Assembly (NCBI RefSeq): GCF_000397065.2
Contig: NZ_KE007331.1
Location: 1 to 60,376, forward strand
Length of the DNA stretch: 60,376 nucleotides
Direction of reading: 5' to 3'
Source: Marinobacter lipolyticus SM19
GTDB lineage: Bacteria; Pseudomonadota; Gammaproteobacteria; Pseudomonadales; Oleiphilaceae
A program made the translations under genes and the position numbers. The number at the start of each line of letters is the position of its first letter. The first letter of the stretch is position 1. The notes under the pieces were generated by a model. The model ran no database searches and was not told the DNA's origin. It saw nothing but the letters and a program-made list of their open reading frames with translations. Shown here in pieces: positions 53,963 through 60,376 of this stretch.

Positions 53963-54913
53963 TCAATGGGGATCCTTGCGATAGAGGTCTGGGTCGTCTT
54001 TCGAGGGCCGGGTTTTGAAGCGTCTGTGCATCCAGAGATACTGGTCCGGATGGTGCCGGATTTCCTGCTCGATCGTGTGGTTGACCAGGGTGGCATCCGC
54101 CATATCATTACCGGAAGGGAAGTTTTCCAGTGGTGGATGGAAGTAGATGTCATACCCTGGCTGATTTTCACGCCGAAAGTGGCTGAAGGGCACAACCGCA
54201 CACCCACTGCGCTCTGCAATTCTCGAAGTTGCGGTGATGGATCCGGCCGGCACGCCGAAGAAGGGCGCAAACACGATGCCTTTTCGCCCGTAATCCTGAT
54301 CGGTGGCATACCAGACGATGCGGTTCTGTTTGAGCTGTTTCAGCAGGCCCCGCAAGTTCTTGCTGTCCAGGGCAACGCCATAGCGCCGCTCCCGGGCGCG
54401 AGTCATGATGGCATTCATCAGCGGGTTGTTGTGATCCCGCTGCATAACATCGGCTTTGATAAATTCGGTGACCAGGCTGCCACCCAGGTCGAGGGTGCTG
54501 TAATGGCCACCGAGCAGCAGGATGCCATTACCTCTTTCTAACGCAGCATCGACATGTTCCAGGCCATGCACAGTGGTCACCGGCAAATAGACTTTGGGAT
54601 CGCGAAACCATGCCAGGCCGATTTCCATAATGCCAATACCGTTGGAGTGAAAAGCTTTACGAACCAGCTTTTGTTGCTCTTCAGCGGATAGCTCGGGAAA
54701 GCAAAGGCGAATGTTGACCTCAGTGATGTGGCGGCGTCGGGGGATCAGTCGATACGCAAGCTCACCAATCAGTTTGCCGACCCGCCATTGCAGTGTCAGC
54801 GGCAGCCTCGACATCAGCCACATCAGGGCTATGCCAATCCAGGTGGGCCACCAACGAGGGTGGCAGTAGCTTGTGTATCGGGTGTCGCGTTTTTTCGAAG
54901 GGCGCTTGCTCAC
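53963..54913 (-). CDS. Lipid A acyltransferase, LpxL/LpxP type (second copy)
   Basis: The 316-residue protein has a membrane anchor (about 22-42) and the catalytic H-x4-D motif in LGGHYSTLD (H137, D142), DSKNLRGLLKQLKQNR and WYATDQDYGRKGIVFAPFFG. These are closer to E. coli LpxL/LpxM than the first copy. It adds a secondary acyl chain to lipid A. It heads the minus-strand unit LpxL-ELM1-GT4-GT4 and is divergent from waaA. Confidence 0.9.
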   Translation of the reverse strand: MSKRPSKKRDTRYTSYCHPRWWPTWIGIALMWLMSRLPLTLQWRVGKLIGELAYRLIPRRRHITEVNIRLCFPELSAEEQQKLVRKAFHSNGIGIMEIGLAWFRDPKVYLPVTTVHGLEHVDAALERGNGILLLGGHYSTLDLGGSLVTEFIKADVMQRDHNNPLMNAIMTRARERRYGVALDSKNLRGLLKQLKQNRIVWYATDQDYGRKGIVFAPFFGVPAGSITATSRIAERSGCAVVPFSHFRRENQPGYDIYFHPPLENFPSGNDMADATLVNHTIEQEIRHHPDQYLWMHRRFKTRPSKDDPDLYRKDPH

Positions 54914-55049
54914 GCTTGGGTCATCTCGTCTATGGTCCGGTTACGAAACAGGAGTTTAGCAGGGTGCTTCCTGTGGACTAAAGTAGCAATGCAGGCGATC
55001 TGCCTGATGTTTCGGTAGAATGCCTCCGAATTGCCGCCCCGGAGACCTC

Positions 55050-56312
55050 ATGCTGCACTTTTTATACTCACTGTTCTTCCGCCTTGCGCTGCCGTTTGTG
55101 CTATTGCGTTTGTGGTGGCTTGGGCGTCGTAATCCTGAAGCCTGGAAGCGTTGGCAGGAGCGGCTCGGATACGTTGCCTCCTCCCCGGAGCCCGTTATAT
55201 GGGTACACGCGGTGTCGGTGGGAGAAACCATTGCTGCTGCGCCCCTGGTGAAAGCCTTGCTGAGGCGTAATCCGGAAGCTCCTATCCTGATGACAGCGAT
55301 GACGCCAACCGGATCCGCCAGGGCAAAGGCGATGTTTGGCGATCGGGTGCGCTATGCCTATTCCCCCTACGATACACCGGGTGCGGTCCGTCGCTTTGCC
55401 GAGCGGGTTCGCCCGATGGCTCTGGTCATTATGGAAACCGAGCTCTGGCCCAATATGATTGCCAATACCTTCCGGCACGATGTGCCGATTTTCCTGATCA
55501 ATGCCCGCTTGTCGGAGCGCTCCGCCAGAGGCTACGAACGGGTGCCCTCGCTGGTCAGGCCGCTGTTGCGCAGTATTTGCTGGATTGCTGCCCAGGCGGA
55601 GGAGGATGCCGGGCGGTTTCTGAGGATCGGTGCAAAGCCGGAATCTGTCTCGGTGACAGGGAGCATCAAGTTTGACGTGGATATCTCTGCACAACTCAGA
55701 ACGGAAGCTTCGATGCTGAGGAAGCAGCTTGGAGAACTTCGTCCGGTGTGGATCGCCGCCAGCACCCATGACGGCGAGGATCGACAGATTATTGAGGCCC
55801 ACAAGACGGTACTCCGGACATTTCCCAGCGCCCTGTTGGTGATTGTGCCGAGGCATCCTGAGCGTTTCGATAATGTCGCTGAGTTGACGGAATCGATGGG
55901 GCTGAAACTGTCACGCCGATCAGGGGCGAAAGGACCTGTCCCGGACGATGTGCAGGTGTATCTCGGGGATACCATGGGTGAGTTGTTGATGTTGTACGGA
56001 GCTTCAGATATCGCGTTTGTGGGTGGTTCACTCATCGAACGGGGAGGTCACAACCCATTGGAGCCGGCTGCCTGGGGCATGCCGGTACTCTCCGGCCCCC
56101 ACATTTTCAACTTTGAAACCATCTACAACCGTCTGGATGTGGGGCATGGACTATATTGCACGCCATCCCCTGACGCGCTGGCGGACTGTGTAATGGCCCT
56201 GATGGCTGACCCGGATTCCGCCAAGCGGGCGGGGGATAATGCCCTGGCGGTAGTGAATGCGAATCGCGGCGCACTGGAAAAGGTCGTGGATGGCATTGTT
56301 GAGAGGGTGTGA
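55050..56312 (+). CDS. waaA: Kdo transferase (3-deoxy-D-manno-octulosonate transferase)
   Basis: The 420-residue GT30 enzyme joins Kdo from CMP-Kdo to lipid IVA at the inner membrane. It has an N-terminal membrane helix (MLHFLYSLFFRLALPFVLLR), VHAVSVGE with its catalytic glutamate, METELWPNMI, and GGSLIERGGHNPLEPAAWG. Presence of kdkA suggests that it adds one Kdo only. ATG 55050 with GGAG 5 bases before is chosen over 55020. A TAGAAT box at 55016-55021 may be its -10. Confidence 0.97.
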   Translation: MLHFLYSLFFRLALPFVLLRLWWLGRRNPEAWKRWQERLGYVASSPEPVIWVHAVSVGETIAAAPLVKALLRRNPEAPILMTAMTPTGSARAKAMFGDRVRYAYSPYDTPGAVRRFAERVRPMALVIMETELWPNMIANTFRHDVPIFLINARLSERSARGYERVPSLVRPLLRSICWIAAQAEEDAGRFLRIGAKPESVSVTGSIKFDVDISAQLRTEASMLRKQLGELRPVWIAASTHDGEDRQIIEAHKTVLRTFPSALLVIVPRHPERFDNVAELTESMGLKLSRRSGAKGPVPDDVQVYLGDTMGELLMLYGASDIAFVGGSLIERGGHNPLEPAAWGMPVLSGPHIFNFETIYNRLDVGHGLYCTPSPDALADCVMALMADPDSAKRAGDNALAVVNANRGALEKVVDGIVERV

Positions 56313-56344
56313 CGCCCCGTCGGTATGAGTGCACCGAAGGGGCG
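56313..56344. terminator. Hairpin between convergent waaA and tolC
   Basis: CGCCCCGTCGGT and ACCGAAGGGGCG pair over 11 of 12 positions with an 8-base loop. It begins at the base after the waaA stop. There is no T-run on either side, so it may work with Rho or block exonucleases. Confidence 0.55.
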
Positions 56345-56357
56345 ACTGTACGGGAAC

Positions 56358-57740
56358 CTACTGTGTCGGGTCCTTGATTGTTTCCTCTTCGTTGGCGAGG
56401 GCTTCAATGCCCGGGGCCGTCGCACTCAGCCAGTTGTTCAGGTCGATCAGATCCTGAGGGCTCAGAGTGCCCGCGGCCTGCTTCAGGCTGAGGGTGTTGA
56501 TGACATAGTCGTAGCGGGAGTTGGCGTAATCTCTCAGTGCGACGTAGTACGCCCGCTCCGCATCCAGCACCTCAACAATATTCCGGGTGCCCACCTCATA
56601 GCCGGCGCGGGTGGCATCCAGCGCACTGCGACGGGATATGATGGTCTGCTCCAGGGCGGACGCCGTTTCAATATTGGTGTTCACCGTACGGAACAGGCTG
56701 CGGGTGTTGACCCGAACGTCCCGACGGGTGGTTTCCAGGCTTTGCTCCGCAACGGTGACCAGTGAACGCTGCTGACGCACCCCGGCCTGGGTGCCCCCGC
56801 CCAGGTAGAGCGGTACGTTCAGAGTCACACCGATAACCGCTTCGGTTGTGGTGCCATCCGACCGCTGTTGCACTGGAGCCGTGCCATTCTCGAGACCGTC
56901 AATCTCACTCTTGCCGTATGATGCGTTTAGATCCAGAGTCGGGTAATGGCCAGCCTTGGAAGCTTTCAGGTTCGCTTCACTGGTGTTCAGTTGGTACATC
57001 GCTGATTGAATTGACCAGTTTTGCTCCAGAGCGGTCATTTCCCACTGGGTTGGATCCATTGGCTCGGGTCGACTCAGAGGGAAATTCACCCGGAGATTGT
57101 TCAGCTCTTCGGTGTACTCACCAGTCAGACGCGCCAGTTGCTCGCGGGCGATATCCAGATCGCTTTCCGCAGCGATCCGCTGGCTTTTGCTGTCATCGTA
57201 GCTGGCGCGGGCCTCATACACTTCTGTAATGGCAATCAGGCCGACATCGAAACGCTCCTGAGCCTGCTCATACTGGCGCTGAATCGCTGCTTCGGTGGCC
57301 CGTGCAGTGGTCAGAGTGTCAGCCGCCCGCAACACATTGAAATAGGCACTGGCGACATCCAGGATCAGCTGTTGCTGTGCCAGATTGTAATCTGCTCGGG
57401 CGGCCTCGCTCCGGAACTTGCTGGCATCGTATCCATACCACGTAGCGGCACGGAACAGCGGCTGGGTCAGCCGCACACCGTAAGCCAGAGTGGTGTAGTC
57501 AGCATCCTGATTGGGCGTTTCCGTATCAGTGTAGTTAGCCTCACCGAAGGCATTGATCTGCGGCAGCAGGTTCGCGCGGCTTACATCGGTGCCGGCTTCC
57601 TGGGCCTCAAAACTGGCGCGGGCGGCAGCAATTCCGGAGTCGTAGGAAAGTGCTTTTTCGTAGGTTTCGATCAGATCCATGGCAAAGGCGGGGTGTGCCG
57701 CAAGCAAGCCAATCATTCCTGAAAGCAATCGTTTCTTCAT
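56358..57740 (-). CDS. tolC: Outer-membrane efflux protein TolC
   Basis: The 460-residue protein has a signal peptide (MKKRLLSGMIGLLAAHPAFA) and two repeats of the OEP domain. DLIETYEKALSYD is the start of the first, and long alpha-helical stretches alternate with the strands around YGVRLTQPLFR and VIGVTLNVPLYLGGGTQ. TolC forms the trimeric exit duct for type I secretion and multidrug efflux. The ATG at 57740 has AGGAGA upstream; the longer frame is rejected. It is convergent with waaA and divergent from thiC. Confidence 0.95.
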   Translation of the reverse strand: MKKRLLSGMIGLLAAHPAFAMDLIETYEKALSYDSGIAAARASFEAQEAGTDVSRANLLPQINAFGEANYTDTETPNQDADYTTLAYGVRLTQPLFRAATWYGYDASKFRSEAARADYNLAQQQLILDVASAYFNVLRAADTLTTARATEAAIQRQYEQAQERFDVGLIAITEVYEARASYDDSKSQRIAAESDLDIAREQLARLTGEYTEELNNLRVNFPLSRPEPMDPTQWEMTALEQNWSIQSAMYQLNTSEANLKASKAGHYPTLDLNASYGKSEIDGLENGTAPVQQRSDGTTTEAVIGVTLNVPLYLGGGTQAGVRQQRSLVTVAEQSLETTRRDVRVNTRSLFRTVNTNIETASALEQTIISRRSALDATRAGYEVGTRNIVEVLDAERAYYVALRDYANSRYDYVINTLSLKQAAGTLSPQDLIDLNNWLSATAPGIEALANEEETIKDPTQ

Positions 57741-58144
57741 TGTGTCTCCTGATACGTAAGCACGTCTGCTCCACTCCGGAGCGCTTATGTTGCATTCTGA
57801 TGGATACTTTCGGGCAACAGCGAATAAGTCTGGCTGGTCATTATGGACAATAATTGCCCGCATCTCTACACTTGCAAACGGCACTCATTTAGAGTGTCAT
57901 GCAATACGAATTCGCGTCTTGACGGGGTGCTGACCTGGACGAATCCAGGCTGGCTGAGATTGCAACGCAGAACCCGCGACCTGATCCGGATAATACCGGC
58001 GTAGGGATTAAGACAACATTGCTGTAAGTCACGAAACCCCGATAGAGCGCAGCTCTCAAAGGGCCCCAAAAAAAGGGGAAATACCGTGCCTGAGGCTCCG
58101 TCATACGCGACCTGATATTCCCCAACCTGTTCCGGGAGCGCATG
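57741..58144. other. tolC-thiC divergent control region
   Basis: This 404-base gap contains the TPP riboswitch (57916-58014), a possible thiC promoter (TTGCAA 57872-57877, 17 bases, TGTCAT 57895-57900) and, after the riboswitch, an AGAGC-GC-AGCTCT hairpin and a CCCC-A7-GGGG hairpin at 58064-58078. The palindromic TTGCAA could also serve as -35 for tolC on the other strand. No gene is present. Confidence 0.55.
57916..58014 (+). ncRNA. TPP (thiamine pyrophosphate) riboswitch
   Basis: The segment shows the THI-box landmarks in order: GACGGGGTGC (57921-57930), GGCTGAGATTGCAACGC with the CUGAGA core (57952-57968), AACCC (57971-57975), GACCTGATCCGGATAATACC (57978-57997) and GGCGTAGGGA. GTCTT (57916-57920) pairs with AAGAC (58010-58014) to close P1. 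It lies about 130 bases before thiC and represses it when TPP is plentiful, probably by masking the start region via the downstream hairpins. Confidence 0.97.
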
Positions 58145-60022
58145 ATGACAGACTTACCTTCCTACCTGAGTGATTCAGCCAAAGTTGATTCGGCCGCAAT
58201 CAAACCGTTACCAAGCTCACGAAAAATCTACGTGCAGGGTAGTCGACCGGACCTGCGGGTGCCTATGCGGGAAATTACGGTGCAGGATACGCCGACTGAA
58301 ATGGGGGGAGAAAAGAATCCCCCGGTCATGGTGTACGACACCTCCGGCCCGTATACCGATCCCGAAGCCACCATTGATCTGCGCAAAGGTCTGCAACCGA
58401 TCCGTGCCGCCTGGATAGAAGAGCGTGGGGATGTCGAACAATTGGACGGCTACACGTCCGAGTTCACTCGTCGGCGTATGAAAGATCCCCAGCTTGACCC
58501 CCTTCGTTTCATGGACGAACGTAAGCCGCTGAAAGCAAAGCCTGGTAAAAATGTCAGCCAGATGCACTACGCCCGTAAGGGCATCGTTACTCCCGAGATG
58601 GAATTCATCGCCATCCGCGAAAACATGAAGCTTCACGAAGCGCGAGAGCAGGGGCTGCTGAAGGATCAACATCCAGGGCAGTCGTTTGGCGCCTCCTTGC
58701 CACAGGAAATTACGCCGGAATTCGTCAGGGACGAAGTGGCCCGCGGCCGCGCCATTATCCCCGCCAACATCAATCACCCGGAAACCGAGCCGATGATCAT
58801 CGGCCGCAACTTCCTGGTGAAAATCAACGGCAACATCGGTAACTCCGCAGTCAGCTCCTCGATCGAGGAAGAAGTGGAAAAGCTGACCTGGGGCACCCGC
58901 TGGGGCTCCGACACCATCATGGATCTGTCCACCGGCAAGAACATTCACGAAACCCGTGAGTGGATCATTCGCAACTCCCCGGTGCCTATCGGTACGGTGC
59001 CTATCTACCAGGCGCTGGAGAAAGTTGGCGGTGCTGCTGAAGACCTGACCTGGGAAATCTTCCGGGATACGCTGATTGAACAGGCCGAACAGGGCGTGGA
59101 TTACTTCACTATCCATGCCGGTGTACGCCTGCACCACGTGCCCATGACCGCTAAACGTACGACGGGTATTGTGTCGCGTGGTGGCTCCATTATGGCGAAA
59201 TGGTGTCTGGCTCATCACAAGGAAAGCTTCCTGTACGAGCATTTCGAAGACATCTGCGAAATCATGAAAGCCTACGACGTCTCATTCAGCCTCGGCGACG
59301 GCCTGCGCCCCGGCTCGATTGCCGACGCCAACGATGAGGCTCAGTTCGGTGAGCTTGAAACCCTGGGTGAACTGACCAAAATCGCCTGGAAGCACGATGT
59401 TCAGTGCATGATCGAAGGCCCCGGCCATGTGCCCATGCAACTGATAAAAGAGAACATGGACAAGCAGCTGGAATGCTGTGACGAAGCGCCATTCTACACC
59501 CTAGGCCCGCTGATCACCGACATCGCACCAGGCTATGACCACATCACCTCCGGCATTGGTGCCGCAATGATCGGCTGGTATGGCTGCGCTATGCTCTGCT
59601 ACGTCACCCCGAAGGAGCACCTGGGCCTGCCCAACAAGGACGACGTGAAAACCGGCATCATCACCTACAAGATCGCCGCTCACGCCGCAGACCTGGCCAA
59701 AGGCCATCCCGGTGCCCAGATTCGTGACAATGCCCTGTCCAAGGCCCGTTTTGAGTTCCGCTGGGAAGACCAGTTCAACCTCGGCCTCGACCCGGACACC
59801 GCCCGTGCCTACCATGACGAAACCCTGCCCAAGGAGTCCGCCAAGGTGGCTCACTTCTGCTCCATGTGCGGGCCGAAGTTCTGTTCAATGAAAATCTCCC
59901 AGGAAGTTCGTGAGTATGCGGCGGAGAAAGGCATTGACGAAGTTTCTGCGGTCGACGCCGGTATGCAGGAGAAGTCCCGGGAGTTTGTTGAGTCCGGGAG
60001 TAAGCTCTATGACAAGATCTGA
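58145..60022 (+). CDS. thiC: Phosphomethylpyrimidine synthase ThiC
   Basis: The 625-residue radical SAM enzyme converts aminoimidazole ribotide to the HMP-phosphate of thiamine. The CSMCGPKFC cluster motif (572-580, C-x2-C-x4-C) near the C-terminus binds its 4Fe-4S cluster. The MEFIAIRENM and HAGVRLHHVPMTAKRTTG motifs are family-specific. Two adjacent ATGs (58142, 58145) are possible; GGGAG is better spaced for 58145. Expression is under the TPP riboswitch upstream. Confidence 0.97.
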   Translation: MTDLPSYLSDSAKVDSAAIKPLPSSRKIYVQGSRPDLRVPMREITVQDTPTEMGGEKNPPVMVYDTSGPYTDPEATIDLRKGLQPIRAAWIEERGDVEQLDGYTSEFTRRRMKDPQLDPLRFMDERKPLKAKPGKNVSQMHYARKGIVTPEMEFIAIRENMKLHEAREQGLLKDQHPGQSFGASLPQEITPEFVRDEVARGRAIIPANINHPETEPMIIGRNFLVKINGNIGNSAVSSSIEEEVEKLTWGTRWGSDTIMDLSTGKNIHETREWIIRNSPVPIGTVPIYQALEKVGGAAEDLTWEIFRDTLIEQAEQGVDYFTIHAGVRLHHVPMTAKRTTGIVSRGGSIMAKWCLAHHKESFLYEHFEDICEIMKAYDVSFSLGDGLRPGSIADANDEAQFGELETLGELTKIAWKHDVQCMIEGPGHVPMQLIKENMDKQLECCDEAPFYTLGPLITDIAPGYDHITSGIGAAMIGWYGCAMLCYVTPKEHLGLPNKDDVKTGIITYKIAAHAADLAKGHPGAQIRDNALSKARFEFRWEDQFNLGLDPDTARAYHDETLPKESAKVAHFCSMCGPKFCSMKISQEVREYAAEKGIDEVSAVDAGMQEKSREFVESGSKLYDKI

Positions 60023-60093
60023 GCTCGGAGTTTGTGATCCGCTAGCCTGATAGTTTGGTGTTAGGCTTTCTCAGGACTGTGGGCTTGGTGTTG

Positions 60094-60203
60094 GAGCCCG
60101 GTGGGTGGCCCTGTTCAGGACACGCTCAAGCCCATCCATGGGGCGCTTGGGCTCCGCCATCCCTGGCTCCGCACAGTCCTGAACAGGGCCACCCACCGAG
60201 CTC
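60094..60203. repeat. Inverted-repeat element with 27-bp arms, first copy
   Basis: Bases 60094-60120 and 60177-60203 are reverse complements over 26 of 27 positions (key part GGTGGGTGGCCCTGTTCAGG), with a 56-base loop. The loop contains GCCC-ATCCAT-GGGC and GGCTCCGCACAG. An extra pairing is possible between TCAGGACTGTG (60071-60081) and CACAGTCCTGA (60173-60183). It lies 70 bases after thiC and probably serves as its terminator region. Confidence 0.82.
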
Positions 60204-60329
60204 TGTTCAGCAGCGCGGGCATTCGCTATAGGTCGTTCCGAGCGAGTTGTTTCAGCCGAACGTGTGCGGTCTTTTTGTAAGCTTACTGCACAGAGTCAGG
60301 TGGGTCGTGTCGGGAAGTGCCTCCCAAAA

Positions 60330-60376
60330 CTGTGCGGAGCCATGGATGGCGGAGCCCAAGCGTCACATGGATGTGC
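60330..60376. repeat. Inverted-repeat element, second copy (cut by the window end)
   Basis: Bases 60330-60362 are the reverse complement of 60144-60176 in the loop of the first copy with one mismatch. The copy continues into CACATGGATGTG where the first has CCCATGGATGGG. The bases before it (CAGGTGGGTCGTGTCGGGAA...) differ from the arm of the first copy, so the two share a loop but have different arms. The right part lies outside the window. Confidence 0.75.

Larger units (their letters stand above)
60023..60376. other. Region after thiC without a gene
   Basis: These 354 bases hold the two repeat copies described separately. Between them (60204-60329) I see no open frame with a ribosome-binding site and no recognisable RNA gene. 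A small T-run (CTTTTTG, about 60271) has no convincing stem before it. Confidence 0.6.

Overview
The window comes from a Gram-negative gammaproteobacterium, most like Marinobacter or a close marine relative. The evidence is the uninterrupted S10-spc-alpha ribosomal block behind tuf, the uvrA-MFS-ssb order, the glnA/ntrBC group, and the lipopolysaccharide (LPS) genes kdkA, waaA, waaL and two lpxL-type acyltransferases. Genus is inferred from gene order and protein character; no search was run. I found no rRNA, tRNA, CRISPR array, prophage or transposase.

Layout. 1-13.9 kb: the end of tuf, then 28 translation and secretion genes on the + strand (rpsJ to rplQ, with secY, rpmJ and rpoA). A sigma70 promoter precedes rpsJ, a second probable one precedes rpsM, and a strong terminator follows rplQ. 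14-19 kb: uvrA (-), a YajR-like MFS transporter and ssb (+). 19-24.6 kb: nitrogen control on the - strand (ntrC, ntrB, a DUF4124 lipoprotein-sized exported protein, glnA). glnA has a clear RpoN promoter with NtrC-like sites behind it. 24.6-36 kb: typA, a proline iminopeptidase, dtd, a porin, a CYTH-domain protein, a potassium channel, glnE, ilvE and a DUF6165 gene. The GlnE target, the GlnA tyrosine, is also encoded here. The porin shares a 20-base motif with the glnA control region and has its own RpoN-like promoter, so it may belong to the nitrogen regulon.

36-56.3 kb is an LPS/cell-surface region: a heptosyltransferase-family enzyme, Kdo kinase, O-antigen ligase, five further glycosyltransferases, three kinase-fold proteins (KdkA, RfaY-like, YrbL-like), two lipid A acyltransferases, an ELM1-family protein, an SGNH-type hydrolase and WaaA. 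Its left half (about 37.4-46.4 kb) looks more A+T-rich and has unusual start codons. It holds the most interesting group: a CMP-sugar synthetase of the NeuA type, a DRE-TIM aldolase fused to a Rossmann-like domain, a protein with sialyltransferase (GT29)-like motifs and a HAD phosphatase. Together they could make, activate and transfer an unrecognised 2-keto sugar acid onto the LPS.

56.3-60.4 kb: tolC (-) and thiC (+), the latter behind a complete TPP riboswitch. The last 350 bases hold two copies of a modular inverted-repeat element. Other intergenic repeats are a REP doublet at 36.1 kb and a 21-bp-arm inverted repeat at 14.0 kb.
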